From positions 19,602,254 through 19,666,253 of the forward strand of contig NC_064555.1 in assembly GCF_023856365.1 (NCBI RefSeq): a stretch of 64,000 nt of DNA, written 5' to 3'. The translations under genes and the position numbers were made by a program. Positions 1 through 10,720 of this stretch are shown here, one piece after another (position 1 is the stretch's first letter; every line of letters begins with the position of its first letter). The stretch is from Brienomyrus brachyistius. Its lineage: Eukaryota > Chordata > Actinopteri > Osteoglossiformes > Mormyridae. The notes beneath the pieces are model-generated. The model saw nothing but the letters and a program-made list of their open reading frames with translations, made no database searches and had not been told where the DNA came from.

Positions 1-379
1 TGGCTGAGTCGCTGTTGTTCCCAATAACTTCCACTTTGTTATAATACCACTAACAGTTGATGGACTTTTGGCACAAGTGGTATCCTACCATGCTTGAATT
101 CACTGAGCTCCTGAGAGCGACCCATTCTTTTGCAGATGTTTGTAGAAGCAGTCTGCATGCCTATTTGCTTGATTTTATTCACCTGTGGCTATGGAAGTGT
201 TTGGAACACCTGAATTCAATGATTTTGAGGGGTTGTCTGAATACTTTTGGCAATATAGTGTATGTGCTGTGTATGTAATATATAGAGAGTAAGAGTGAGA
301 GCTGATAGCAGGTCCAGCATTAGTATTGCTGTGGTAGAGGCATGTGTTGAGGTTCTTTCATGCTGTTCTTTGATTTCAG
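1..379. other. Non-coding sequence left of the first candidate exon
   Basis: Nothing recognisable. It ends in a good polypyrimidine-AG acceptor (AG at 378-379), so it reads as intron of whatever transcript contains the next exon. Confidence 0.4.
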
Positions 380-547
380 AAGAAGAAGAATCCAAAGCCA
401 AAGGGCAGCCTACCTGTTCCTGTGCTGTCCCATGACACAGTGCCGTCTATGGAAGAAGAACCTTTGGCTGCCATGAAGCAACGGAGCAAAAAAGTACCAA
501 AGCCAGTGAAAATATTGGAACCATCGGTTAGAGCAGGCAAACACAAG
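380..547 (+). CDS. Candidate internal coding exon, possibly an upstream exon of an extended plectin 1c transcript
   Basis: This is a 168-base (56-codon) stretch open in only one of the three forward frames. It is preceded by a pyrimidine-rich tract ending in TTTCAG and followed by AAG|GTGAGG, a near-consensus donor. The peptide begins KKKNPKPKG and ends VRAGKHK; it is rich in lysine and proline and looks disordered. I do not recognise a domain. Both ends are in phase 0. The next plausible acceptor in phase 0 is at 9918-9919, six bases before the exon 1c ATG, so splicing 547 to 9920 would keep the frame open into the 1c peptide. Dystonin, a plectin relative, has a comparable multi-exon N-terminus ahead of its 1c-like segment. 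The exon could instead belong to an unrelated upstream gene. Confidence is moderate that it is an exon and low that it belongs to plec. Confidence 0.5.
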
Positions 548-815
548 GTGAGGTACTACCTCTACAGTGCTGACTCTCAAAGCCAGTCTTAAGGGGCTAC
601 CCTGTTCTGATAATCATATCCCTGCAGGAAAGGAAACGGGAACAATCTGCATAACGATAACTGGGTGCTTTAAGCACTCAGACTGTAAAGCAACAGCAGT
701 ACAAATAGAACAGAATGTGATGGCTGAAATTCAGCAGTAATTTTATTGGATGGCATAGTGACATCACATCCTGTGCTCTCAGCTGTGTGTGTCTGTTTCT
801 GTGATATGAGTGAAT
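548..815. other. Presumed intron
   Basis: No gene or repeat recognised. Confidence 0.3.
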
Positions 816-1080
816 TACATTGTGGGGGGCAAATGTCCCCACAACCTGATAAAAAACCTGTTATTATGATGTTGTGGGGACCATTGTTTCAGTCACCACA
901 AGGGGAAACTCAGTCTTACAAAAATCTCTGACTGTAATCAAAAAACTAAAAATGCCAAAAGTCTTGTATTTTGTTTGGTTACTTATGGTTAAGTTTAGGG
1001 CTGGATAGGGGTTAAGGTGGTCATAGTTGGCATTAAGGTTTTGCCCACAGAAATTAATGGACGGTCCCCACAAAGATATG
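816..1080. repeat. Dispersed repeat with TGTCCCCAC / GTCCCCACAA motifs
   Basis: The block contains TGTCCCCAC near its left end, GTGGGGACCA shortly after, and GTCCCCACAAAG near its right end, around a core with GGGCTGGATAGGGGTTAAGG. Repeats with this GTCCCCACAA signature are common in teleost genomes. No transposase is present. The edges are approximate. Confidence 0.45.
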
Positions 1081-3230
1081 CCATGAGTTTCCTCTCTGCC
1101 TCGTTCCCTCTGATTCCTTGATTCTGTCACTACATTGGGTAAGCTGTTCAATCATGCATTTTGCTTTCGTATTGGACTTACTTAATGGATTTTGATGGCA
1201 CTTAATGACCCTCAAAGAGACCCCAATAAGACCTTAATGGCAGTTTAATAACAGTGGGTTTAAAAATATCACTGGTGATGCCACTGGGTGGAGTGTGGAC
1301 TTTTCTTGATGTCTGGTGTGATCTGAGCAGCTCAGACTGGGAGGAAACAAATATAGAAGGTGGATGAAATCAAATCAGGGGTTTGCCTCTGTTATGTAAT
1401 CAAGTATTAACAGATGTATATTGCATGCCACCTCCGGCCTTGAGATCCTGAAGTATCCCTGCCGTTTGTCTTTAGTTTCCCTGGCTAGAGGACAGTTAAT
1501 CCCTCACCAGATCTTAGCTCTCATGATATGACTGCCTCAGACATTTTACTAAAATAAAGTATCAGTCACCATTTGATGAAATGTGTCCATCAGAATTAAG
1601 CGATTGTGTAACTGCCGACTAGTGAAATAAAACAACAGAAATCCAAGATTTTGAGCTAGATTATTTACACCTGTAAGTAACTTACCATAAATACTAACAA
1701 AGCACAACAGAGGACTCAGTAATGCCAATATTATGAAAACCTTTTTGGAAAGTTTTTTTCAAAATAATTTTCAAAGACTCCTTCCATCTCCGATTCAGCA
1801 GGAGTCCTGGGAGTCCATACTAGATTTACGGGAAGTTCAGCAGGCTCGGACGGGAAGCCGAGCTCATCGGGCCAGCATTCCCCGCAGTTGGCTGCTGTTG
1901 GTGCTGGGCAGCTGGAGCTCACAACACGGATGAATGCCACGGAGAGCTGCTCCTGAGTGGCTCTGGGGGGGCGGGAGGACAGCCCTCTTATTGAGCCCAG
2001 TGTCTGGACATGGGCAGCAAACCAGAGTGGCTCAAAAACAAAGCATCAGTCAAGCAGGCACTTCAAAGAGGCTAAGGTGTTACATAAGCAGTTTGATTCA
2101 ACGGGATTGTCACTGGCTGAAGACCGTCCATACACAGAGCTGCAGTATTGTGTTTTAAATCATCCATCATTAAATGTGACTTTTTTTCTAGCGTAGAATA
2201 GGACTGCATAAGGTGTTTTGTGGTGTAGCTCCTATTCTGCTCTTGCTTGCTAACTGTGTGCACTTTTTCTTAGTTTTTTTGCTAACTACAGCAGCCTGTC
2301 TTCTGCTATTCCCTATGGCATGTGTGCTGTAGAGGAGCTGAGGTGCCTTAGATCATTCTGAGTTCTGCCCTGACTTGTAGCCTTGGTCTGAAGGGGCAGG
2401 GAGCTGTACGAGGTTTGTAGGGGACTCCTGAGTCCTGAGCGTTGCAGTTGTCTGCACTACTTACTGGGTGGTGTACTGTAGCTCCCCGGATGAAGCATCA
2501 TGTCAGTGTTCTGAAACTTATTCCAAATTATGCATTAAACAATTTTGTTGCTGAATATATGCGTCAGCCAATAAATTATATTTAAAGGGAATGCAGAGTA
2601 GTAGTGATGGTTTTTTAAGAACGATGTTGAAGGGGATGCTGGGTGACTTTTTTGCAGCATTTAAGCAGGATCGTAGGAATACTTCACGTGGCTGTGACGT
2701 GAAGCAGTGTGACGTTCGTAGTTTAAGAAAAAAAAACACTTCCGTGACTACAGTATACATTAGAAATGTAATGATAAAGGGGAAATGTAAAAGGGGAAAA
2801 TATTGATAAGGGTACTTGTGTTTGAAATTGCATCTCAAACAAATTAGCGTATAAGTATTAACTTATAACGGGACTACATTTTAACATGAGGATATTCGTT
2901 TTCGATTAGGATGCAGGCATCAGAAGAGATCCAATAGAGGAAGAGACTGTTAATGCAGCGTCTGCTTATTTCAGCCAATGTATTCCAGTAACGTCACTGA
3001 AACATGGATTCTTATATTTACTGCCCGGCTTTTGTTGATAGTATAAAAAACATTAATATGCGCTTGGATTTTCGGCGTGCAATGCACAGCAGCTGAAATG
3101 CAATTCAACATCTGAATCCAAAATAACTGCATTCGACGTCATATATCAGTGGTTGCATGACGTTAGACCATGAATCGCATGCTTTGTAATGCAGATCGAG
3201 GACGCGTATTGTGTGTGATACATACATACG
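1081..3230. other. Presumed intron or intergenic DNA
   Basis: No convincing exon or mobile element was seen. Short open frames here lack coding character. A small palindromic CACGT/TGACGT cluster is listed separately. Confidence 0.3.
2682..2716. promoter_or_regulatory. Possible CRE / E-box palindrome cluster
   Basis: CTTCACGT (2682-2689) and ACGTGAAG (2697-2704) form an 8-base inverted repeat with a 7-base spacer. GTGACGTT (2709-2716), a CRE-like site, follows. It lies about 600 bases upstream of the TATA/CpG patch near 3.3 kb. Binding is inference only. Confidence 0.2.
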
Positions 3231-3480
3231 CACACGCTCTCTAGCACAGGACTGCGGGATCCGCATTTCGGGTCATCTCCCAAAGCCTGCCTCCCAAATA
3301 GGAGTGGCCGCTTAACCTTATAAACACAGGCGCCCGCTGGGGCTCGCCAAGTTTTGCCGGTGCACCTCCATCGGCCGAGTCGTACACGTAAACCGCGCTG
3401 TCAGGTGCGTCTGACAGCGTCGTTCGTAGCCCTTTGGCAGCTTTTTGGGGGAGCGGCTGGACCCACGATCGGTCAGTGAT
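3231..3480 (+). promoter_or_regulatory. Candidate promoter and non-coding first exon upstream of plectin 1c
   Basis: This patch is CpG-rich compared with its AT-rich surroundings. A TATAAA box lies at 3319-3324. About 80 bases downstream, CAG|GTGCGT at 3402-3406 could end a short non-coding first exon of roughly 3350-3404. Non-coding exons upstream of 1c are, to my recollection, described for mammalian plectin, which would suit this position, but splicing to 1c is inference. Confidence 0.35.
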
Positions 3481-4287
3481 TTCAAACTGTTATGTCATGC
3501 TTTTCGCTGCATCTTTCACTTATTTATCTCTCCTCCGCATCTTATGCCAGGAAAAATACAGCGGGGTGTTTAAGTGAGACGACAGCGTTTCGATAAGTAT
3601 AATGATTTGCTGATGCACCAAGAACGAATCCCGTTTTTCAGCCTCTTATGCTGCAGTGTTCCAGCCTTGGACTATATATAGCTGCAGACGATAGCTGCAG
3701 ACTAATACAGAGGCGGTAGAGTTATTAACTCTGTGAGCAATGGTATGCGATTGGAAGATTAATGCTGTAATGAAAATGTTCTTACGCACTCAAAATGACC
3801 AGACCAAATCAACACCCTGTCATCGCGTATTACATGTTTGGAATAATCTTTAATTCTGCCAAAACATTTGTCTGCACTGATATGTACTCTGTCAATTTAA
3901 AAGGAAAACGCTAATGATCATTTTTCTTTCAGGTACAGCAATCATTGCAATTCAGCTCTGAAACATACAATGCAATAATTATATAGAAATATTACTGCAA
4001 GGATATTGCAAATTAAATTTCATATTTAGATTTAGATCAGTGTTTTGCTGGATTTAAATATGCATACTTGGGGGGGGGGGGGGGGGGTACTTTTCTGAGT
4101 GTTTTATAGAATATGCACCATACAGTAACTGTCACTGAGTAATGCGTTGGATTGAAGACAGTGGCCACCTCTTAATTAGTACATCACCCAGTGGACTTAA
4201 AAGTTAATGAAATGTTTTTGGATTGGAATTCCAGAGATTATGTGACCATGTGTAGCACCTGGGAATGTAGCATGTGTGCGTCCATCA
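3481..4287. other. Intronic sequence with poly-G tract
   Basis: No gene seen. A run of G lies at about 4071-4087; its length is likely unreliable and polymorphic. Confidence 0.35.
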
Positions 4288-4289
4288 CT

Positions 4290-4880
4290 CTTCACCACAG
4301 CAGTGCCATGCCGTATGTATGACACACTGCTGAACCATCGTCATGTCCTGGGCACCCCCCTGCTGAGGGTGATTTCTGATGGAGGGTGCACTGTGTCCTG
4401 GGGCACACCCCTGCTTGCTGAGGGTGATCTCTGAGAGAAGCAGCTCTGCGGCCAAAGACTGGCAACTGCATCAAGGATTCAGTGGTTTTATTTGTCACAT
4501 GCAAGGTGCACAGTTCAAGTAACCTGCAGTGAAATAAGAGATGATCAACTCTGACATAAGAATACTGAAAGCAGTAAGACAAAGTTACAGTATAATAAAT
4601 GTAAAAAAAAAATAAGGCACAGTAAAGTTATGCTGGTAATAAGAGAAAGAAAACCAGATATGTGAAACTTAGCTCCAATAAAGTGCTTGGTGCATGAGTA
4701 GGGAAGTTTAATTACTACTGTCGATTAGTGTTAAGTAGTCTGATGGCCTGGGGGCAGAAGCACCTTCTCAGCCTCTCAGTTCTCTCTCAGGGACAGCAGA
4801 AGCACTTTCCTGACCTTAGTCATCACAATGACTGTGACATTCCTGTAGGTGGCGCAGGGTGTCATTACACCTTTTGAGTA
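4290..4880. repeat. Dispersed fish repeat (TTTATTTGTCACATGCAAGG type)
   Basis: The segment has a TTTATTTGTCACATGCAAGG stretch and a block reading GATGGCCTGGGGGCAGAAGC, then a CTCTCAGTTCTCTCTCAGGG stretch. I recognise this combination as an interspersed repeat of teleost genomes. No coding capacity remains. Its edges are approximate and its class unassigned. Confidence 0.45.
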
Positions 4881-6518
4881 TCCTTTTAAGAAGCAGTCAG
4901 AGTTACCAGACTTGATTTGAGGATTTGAGGAACTCTTTAATTTGCTGATGCATTTGAACTGGTGGATTGCTGTTAGAATAGCTTTTCCTTTGCCATGTTG
5001 TTGTTGTTTGTTTGGTGCATTGTGAGCGTGTCCAGCAGAGGAGTGGCTGACCTTTCCTGTCTGAACATCTGTGCATGTGATATGTTTCAACCATTAGTGG
5101 CAACCCATCAGAGCCTTTATATTTAGCCACTTGGCTATATTTGTAGAGGAAGGATGAGTTTTGAATTAGACAGAGTAAGACGGTTAAATCGGTTAACAGC
5201 AAATATAGCAAATGCAGAAGGCCGTCGAGCCAAGAAAATTGGAAATAATTGCAATAATGTACCGACATCCTCTTCCTTTAATAATTTACTTCTGACATCT
5301 CTGGTAAGTTAACAGTAGGTGGCCATGCTGTTGTTAGGAATACTTCCTTATATTAAAGTTTATTGACAGTCTAATGTGTTAGAATGAACTGCTTGCTGTA
5401 GTTTTGTTATCTGATCATTTACTGTCATTTATACATTCATAATACTTTTATTGGGTACAGTAACGGGGCTCTCTCTGTTATGTCAGCATTTATTTACACC
5501 AACTAATTCTATATACATTTTTGACCAAGGTACATTCTTCTGAAAGATATTTGTTCAGTTAATTGTCTTTCTCTTTGTGATGTCTGTTTTTATCCATTCA
5601 GCCAGCTTTGTGCACGTGCCATTGTTAATCACCTCTTTTAAGAAACTGCATGTTGGATGTAATATTATCTTCACACCATTGTGGCTGTTACTCTATCACC
5701 TTGGGGCTAGATTTAGGTAATTGAATGCTTGTCGGAATAAAATGGCACTTCCTTGGAAGGGGAATGTGCTGAAATGGAGGTAGTTAAATCACACGGTTTA
5801 GCAGTATGCCTGTGCACTCCGTTTTCCATCAGGTCCTGTCGTGTTTGTTTTCATCTTAATGTTGTGGGACTGCTTACTGTATACCATAACGTAACTATAG
5901 AGATGAATGTAGATATAGTGATGAAACTGAAAGCAGCCGCAGCATTTGTATAATTAATTCATATATGTAATATATTACATGGCTTTCCTAAAGGGTTACA
6001 CAGAGATGTGTGAATTGGGATGATGTGTAATTATTTGCTGACAAGGCTGACCTTTGTTTACTTTTTCAGCTATCCAGTTCTTAATTTGTCTTGAGGCGGA
6101 ATAGACAGAACTGGCTTCTGTTCATATTGGATCTTGAGGATCACAAGCCAAGGTCTTGTCGTCCTGTTGGCCCTCAGCTTCTCTGCTGATCCGGGGGACC
6201 TGTGCCCAGTCGTGAAGGTTAAGGGATGGCTCAGATGGTGTGCATACCCATGAAGACAACAGGGGCGGACATATGTTCCTTGTGGGAATCCCTGAATGTG
6301 GACATAGGCATTACGTCGAGTCTGCATGCTTCTTACTATGGCTGAGTGTATGATCCTTCAAACTATTATTTGTAGTGGTCCCAGTGGTGACCCAGTCCAG
6401 TTGTGTTCCTTTGTGCTGGTAACATATATCATCAGCAGTCATCTTCTGCTGATAGGAGTCGGTCAGTGTTCTTCTTGTGTAAGCTGGTTCCTATGAATCC
6501 TAGTCCCACTCTTTCAGT
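4881..6518. other. Intronic sequence
   Basis: No exon, RNA gene or recognised repeat. A segment around 6070-6510 looks repeat-like but could not be assigned. Confidence 0.3.
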
Positions 6519-7393
6519 GCCTATACAATCCCAATACTTGAACAGAGGGTATTGACCGATATGAGTACCGATCCAATACCAGAGCTCTTTTTAAACTAGT
6601 AAATACAAATGAAATTTTTGTATGCCAAAAAATCATTAATTCGGCTACTAGAAACATACACAACGTACTGTTCCACCAAACTTGTACATCTTGTTTCAAG
6701 CATTTTTGTAGCATTTGCAGTTCAATTTCAATATCTTCCAAAAGAGCACGTGCAAGTGGCGAATGCTTAGAATGACCCACAATTTTTCTCCCACTGCAAC
6801 AGCATCACTTGCACTTTGGGGTGATAGCAGCCCCTCGTGGATCACAAGCTGTAGGGAGTAGTGTGCAAAGCACACTCAAATTATTGGTTGCTTTTTTTCA
6901 TATTACTCACTTTGTCTCGCACAATTGCATGCACTTTGTTTACTAGGATTTTCCACTAGCGTTCGCTACTTCCACCTCTCAAAGCTTTGTTTTTACAAAA
7001 ATTGCAAATCGATGTGCTCATACCTGTAGTTGTTGTTTCAAGCGTAAAATACTTCTAGACTGCAGACATGTTTGTTGGTTTGCTAGCATGCAAGCCCCAT
7101 TTCACCAGCCTCTTATCTGACGTTCTCCTCTGCTTCTGCTGCAGAGGGTATGCACATGACGTCACAGCAGGTGGAAATCACTGTGCTCACACCCACTGAG
7201 GGGCAAATAGACGCAGGATTAGTGCTCAGCTTGAATTTTGCAAAAAACACGTCTGTAATAGGAACAAGCTGATGTGCGATTGATTGTACAAATCGATTTA
7301 AGAAGAAAGGGGCTGTCTTTTTACAGACTGCCAAAAACGAAAGTAAGTAAGTATTAGATCCTGAATATTGGATTGGTGCACCTCTAATACTTA
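6519..7393 (-). mobile_element. hAT-type DNA transposon remnant
   Basis: On the minus strand near 6660-6700 the translation reads LKQDVQVWWNST, matching the conserved (L)xxDVxTRWNST motif of hAT transposases. The left edge begins CAGTGCC followed by an ACAATCCCAATAC stretch. The right edge, read on the minus strand, has GAGGTGCACCAATCCAATA, so imperfect terminal repeats are plausible. Only a fragment of transposase is present and most of the interior is lost, so it is inactive. No target duplication could be shown. Confidence 0.5.
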
Positions 7394-8090
7394 GGGAATG
7401 TCACATTTAGTCATATCGGTCTAGCTTCATCAGGTATCCAGGTTCTGTTGGGGTTTAAGTTAACAACCTAAGAATGATCAGCCAACTGAGAGTACTTCAT
7501 GGAGTACACATCATTTGTTTCTTCACCAAATGACATTAGAACTGGAGGACAGCCAGTGTCTGTTTCAATGTGCCAATATTGATGGCTTCCTTTTGTCTGA
7601 GTACTGTTTCAAGAAAGCATGCTCTCTCTAGCTTTGTCAGGTTGCTTGGACACGCAACTATAATAGTCTTCACTTTCAGCTTATTTGGACAACTTCCCAA
7701 TAAAGTGAATAAGGATCATTTAGCTTTGCACTGAAAAGCTCACAACTAATGTTATCGGCCAGAGGGCAGACTTTCGATTAGTATTAATAGTATTAATTTT
7801 CACACTCAGCATTTTTAATCTGTGCCGTTTTTTCGTTGTTTAAACGTATTGAGCAAATAATAAGGTGAATCTGGAAAAAAATAACGTCGTACATCAAGCC
7901 CCCAAGAAAGGAACCAGTTTCGTTCCAAGAGTGGGATCGCAACCACCGAAGTTCCATCGTTTTTCGTCAGCTGATCTCTGAAGCTGTTTACCATTACCTG
8001 GTAATGGTGTACCACCAATAGGTTACCTGGTACCTGCTCTACACATGCACACCTAGCCTACCTCTCTCTCCTCAACTCCTGTCAAAAACA
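7394..8090. other. Intronic sequence
   Basis: Nothing recognised with confidence. The 7815-8040 stretch has a repeat-like look (GGTAATGGTGTACC, GGTTACCTGGTACC). Confidence 0.25.
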
Positions 8091-8092
8091 TT

Positions 8093-8545
8093 TACATAAG
8101 CGAATGCTTTTAAAAGTTAATATTTGTATTTTTGTTGTTGGTTTTGGGCGCATTTTAACAAACACCAGCTAAGAGTTCTGTTTTTCCATTGTTTTCAGTC
8201 AGTTGATCTTGCTTGGCTCTGGTGAGCGAGCCTGTGTTGCTCTATCAAGAATACGTGCGGACCCTTACCTCTCACTCCTGCCCCCAATCCTCAACTTTTA
8301 ACGACAACGTGCTACATATACTGTACAAAAGGAAATGCTTTTAGAAATGAATGGCTTTAATTTTTTTCCCGTTGATTTTGGGTGCATTTTAAGAATTGAC
8401 ACACGTTATTTTTTACCATAGCGGTTTGGAAAATGGATGGATGGATGGATGGATATTTTTTACCATTGTTTTCAGTCAGCTGATCTGGCTAAGCGTTAAC
8501 GTGTGAGCCTACATTACTGTATCAAGAATATGTATCCACATTTTT
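8093..8545. repeat. Imperfect tandem duplication of about 0.2 kb
   Basis: Two diverged copies (about 8093-8270 and 8330-8540) share GAATGCTTTT/AAATGCTTTT, TTTTGGG(C/T)GCATTTTAA, CCATTGTTTTCAGTCAG(T/C)TGATCT and a later ATCAAGAATA(C/T)GT block in the same order. The second copy carries a short SINE-tail insertion, listed separately. Confidence 0.6.
8408..8466 (+). mobile_element. Extremely 5'-truncated SINE insertion with 12-bp target-site duplication
   Basis: ATTTTTTACCAT occurs at 8408-8419 and again at 8455-8466. Between them are 35 bases made only of the SINE family's 3' end, AGCGGTTTGGAAAAT followed by GGAT units. The tandem-duplicated sister copy lacks the insert, which confirms an insertion. 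Confidence 0.8.
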
Positions 8546-9919
8546 TGTAAATTAACTAAAGGTCAGATTAAAGAAAAAAATCAACAATTTACCAAACAAG
8601 TCTATTTCAAAAAATATTATATGTCGAAAAAAAAATTAAGATCACACAATGGAGATCAGACACTGTTATGAAAGAAACAGATAGAGAATATTTTCATGTA
8701 ACGCAATTTTAGAAATCAGTATTTATAAACTGGGCTAAGATGTGTACTTTGCTCTTCTCTGCAATAAATTTACTGCATTATAGGAATTATTTAATTGATG
8801 CGATATTTAGATAAGCCTGAATAATAAGCATTTCTCATTGGCTGAAAAAAACCAATCGGGTTTTATGCCGAAGAATAACCTGTTTTCCATTCTGATGTGT
8901 CTGGGCTCTGCAGAAGACAGCTGAAGTTTACAGTGTAGCCTTCTCCTAACCTCATCTAATGTGTTCCTCATGTGATGTCAGATTTTTGCATATTAAAGTG
9001 TAACAGACGATGCAGTACAGAGACCCTTAAAGCCCCCAAAGACGCAGGCAGTACAGCTGAGATGCACCCGCAGGGCTGCTAGCTGGTTGTGTGGCTTCAC
9101 TCCCAACTGCTTCACTGTCTGACATGGGCTCTGGCCAGGCGCAGCACGGCGGTAATGAGGAGGTCAGCAGCTCGCTGTGTCACTGGGACGCCTCTGCTCC
9201 CACAGTCTCTGTTCATCTGAGGCCTCGGTTAGCCTTGGGACTAGGCTGCATGTTTTTCCTAATAAAACTGAGAGCTCCTCAGGCATGAAGGCCCTTTTTC
9301 TTGTAGGATTGATGAACAGCCTGTGGCTTTGAGTTCCCTGACGTCAGTCTGCTCTCAGAAACAGCTGATCGCTTGTTTTACAAAAAATGAATATGCTTTA
9401 TCTGCCAGTTAGGACAAAGGAGGAATTTAGCACTCCAAAAACCATTCTGTAAATTCCAGATTTTCAAGAAATATATCTGATGTATAGTGTAATGCCCTAT
9501 GAACGATATTCTCATTAATTCTCGATTATATGGTTCCACCTGCCACTCCACACTTGAGGTAACAAAGCAATAACTCAACCCACAATCGTTTGCAGCATTA
9601 CTGAGTATTATTGTTTGTGCTAGTAAGATCTTACATATTGACAGCACACACATAGTGAGCAAGCACCCTATCCAGTACAGGCTTGGCGAAAAGGGGTGGA
9701 GCCTAACAGCACATTATTGTTATGTCTTATCTCAAAAAAAAATTGTGACATTTTTAGGAACTGAAAACATACTTGAGGAAGACGTATTAATAATTTTCTT
9801 TTATTGCCTTTGACTAAATGGCAGTGCGTACCGAGGCGAGCCCTACCAGGATCTGATATCCTACTCCAGTGTTGTACTTAACCCCTGCTAAACTCCACAT
9901 CCCTTCATTGTTTCTGCAG
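8546..9919. other. Intronic sequence upstream of exon 1c
   Basis: AT-rich; no exon recognised. It ends in the pyrimidine-rich CATTGTTTCTGCAG (AG at 9918-9919), which could serve as an acceptor just before the 1c start codon or simply be 5' UTR. Confidence 0.35.
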
Positions 9920-9925
9920 CAGACC

Positions 9926-10115
9926 ATGTCAGAGGTGAAGGATAGGAAGAATGGCCAGCAGGTGGCGGAGCTGGGCCCTGGCGAGCGGGGGGGTTCCCCA
10001 AATGCCGGGGACACCCTCCCCTGGAACCTAGCTAAGCACCACAGGGTCAAGCGCTCCAAGTCCACCTCAGGCGACGTGCTGGACCCGGCAGAGCGGGCTG
10101 TCGTTCGTATAGCAG
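9926..10115 (+). CDS. plec: Plectin alternative first coding exon 1c
   Basis: The exon encodes 63 residues starting MSEVKDRKNG, with a conserved second half containing GDTLPWNL (about residues 28-35) and LDPAERAVVRIA at the end. The GDTLPWNL...LDPAERAV pair is diagnostic of plectin 1c and also occurs in the matching exons of dystonin and MACF1. The ATG in ACCATGT is taken as the start because the preceding residues do not resemble the family. The exon ends after the first base of a codon at GCAG|GTAAGG, the phase needed to form the Asp that opens plectin exon 2. Plectin is a giant cytolinker joining intermediate filaments to actin, microtubules and junctions; the 1c N-terminus is associated in mammals with the microtubule-related isoform of neurons and keratinocytes. 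An acceptor-like AG at 9918-9919 lies just upstream, so upstream exons may join here. Confidence 0.93.
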
Positions 10116-10310
10116 GTAAGGCCACAACACAGCAATGCACATAGACACACATGCCCCAGCCAGATGTGCATCTGTATGTAGGTATTTACCTACCTTTCTA
10201 TGACGTCTTTACAGTCTGAGCTTCAGAGACTGCTATGAGAATATTTTACGATAGTTTAGCCTATGACTTACGTTCACTGACTGTAAGTGAGGGTGCGTGT
10301 GTGTATTATA

Positions 10311-10640
10311 TGGTGAGGCAAAACATTATGATAGTTTTCTTGTGAAGCGAATAATGCTGACCGTTTCATAAAAGTGGTGCATGTGAAGATATGGGATATT
10401 TTAGATGGTAAGGTAACATTAGGTATTTGTAGCTGATATGTTGAATGCAGAAGGTATGGGCAGGACTAAAGACCTAAGTGACCTTGACAAGGGCCAGATT
10501 TCTATGGCCAGATGTCTGTGTCAAAGCATCCCTGAAACAGCAAGGTCAACTGTAGTGACCTAATGATAGGGAATGAACAATGGCCTGGTCTGGTGCAAGC
10601 CCATTGAAGAACCACTGTGAGACAGGTAATTTTAATGATG
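10311..10640 (+). mobile_element. Tc1/mariner-type transposon remnant
   Basis: It begins with GTGAGGCAAAACATTATGA, a motif seen in teleost Tc1-type repeats. Near 10475-10550 it translates to DLDKGQISMARCLCQSIPET, resembling the first helix-turn-helix of Tc1-like transposases. The frame is then broken and the catalytic DDE domain is absent. It lies in the intron just after exon 1c. Confidence 0.55.
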
Positions 10641-10720
10641 GTGATGGGAGTGATGTGCCATGATACTCAGTGCATTGAGCCCTGCCTGTAGGTGGTTTTT
10701 AACATACTGTTTATTTTTAC

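Noticed and set aside
1731..1940. Overlapping plus and minus frames near 1.7-2.2 kb
   Set aside because: No domain, no splice context, low-complexity composition at the 5' side; likely chance.
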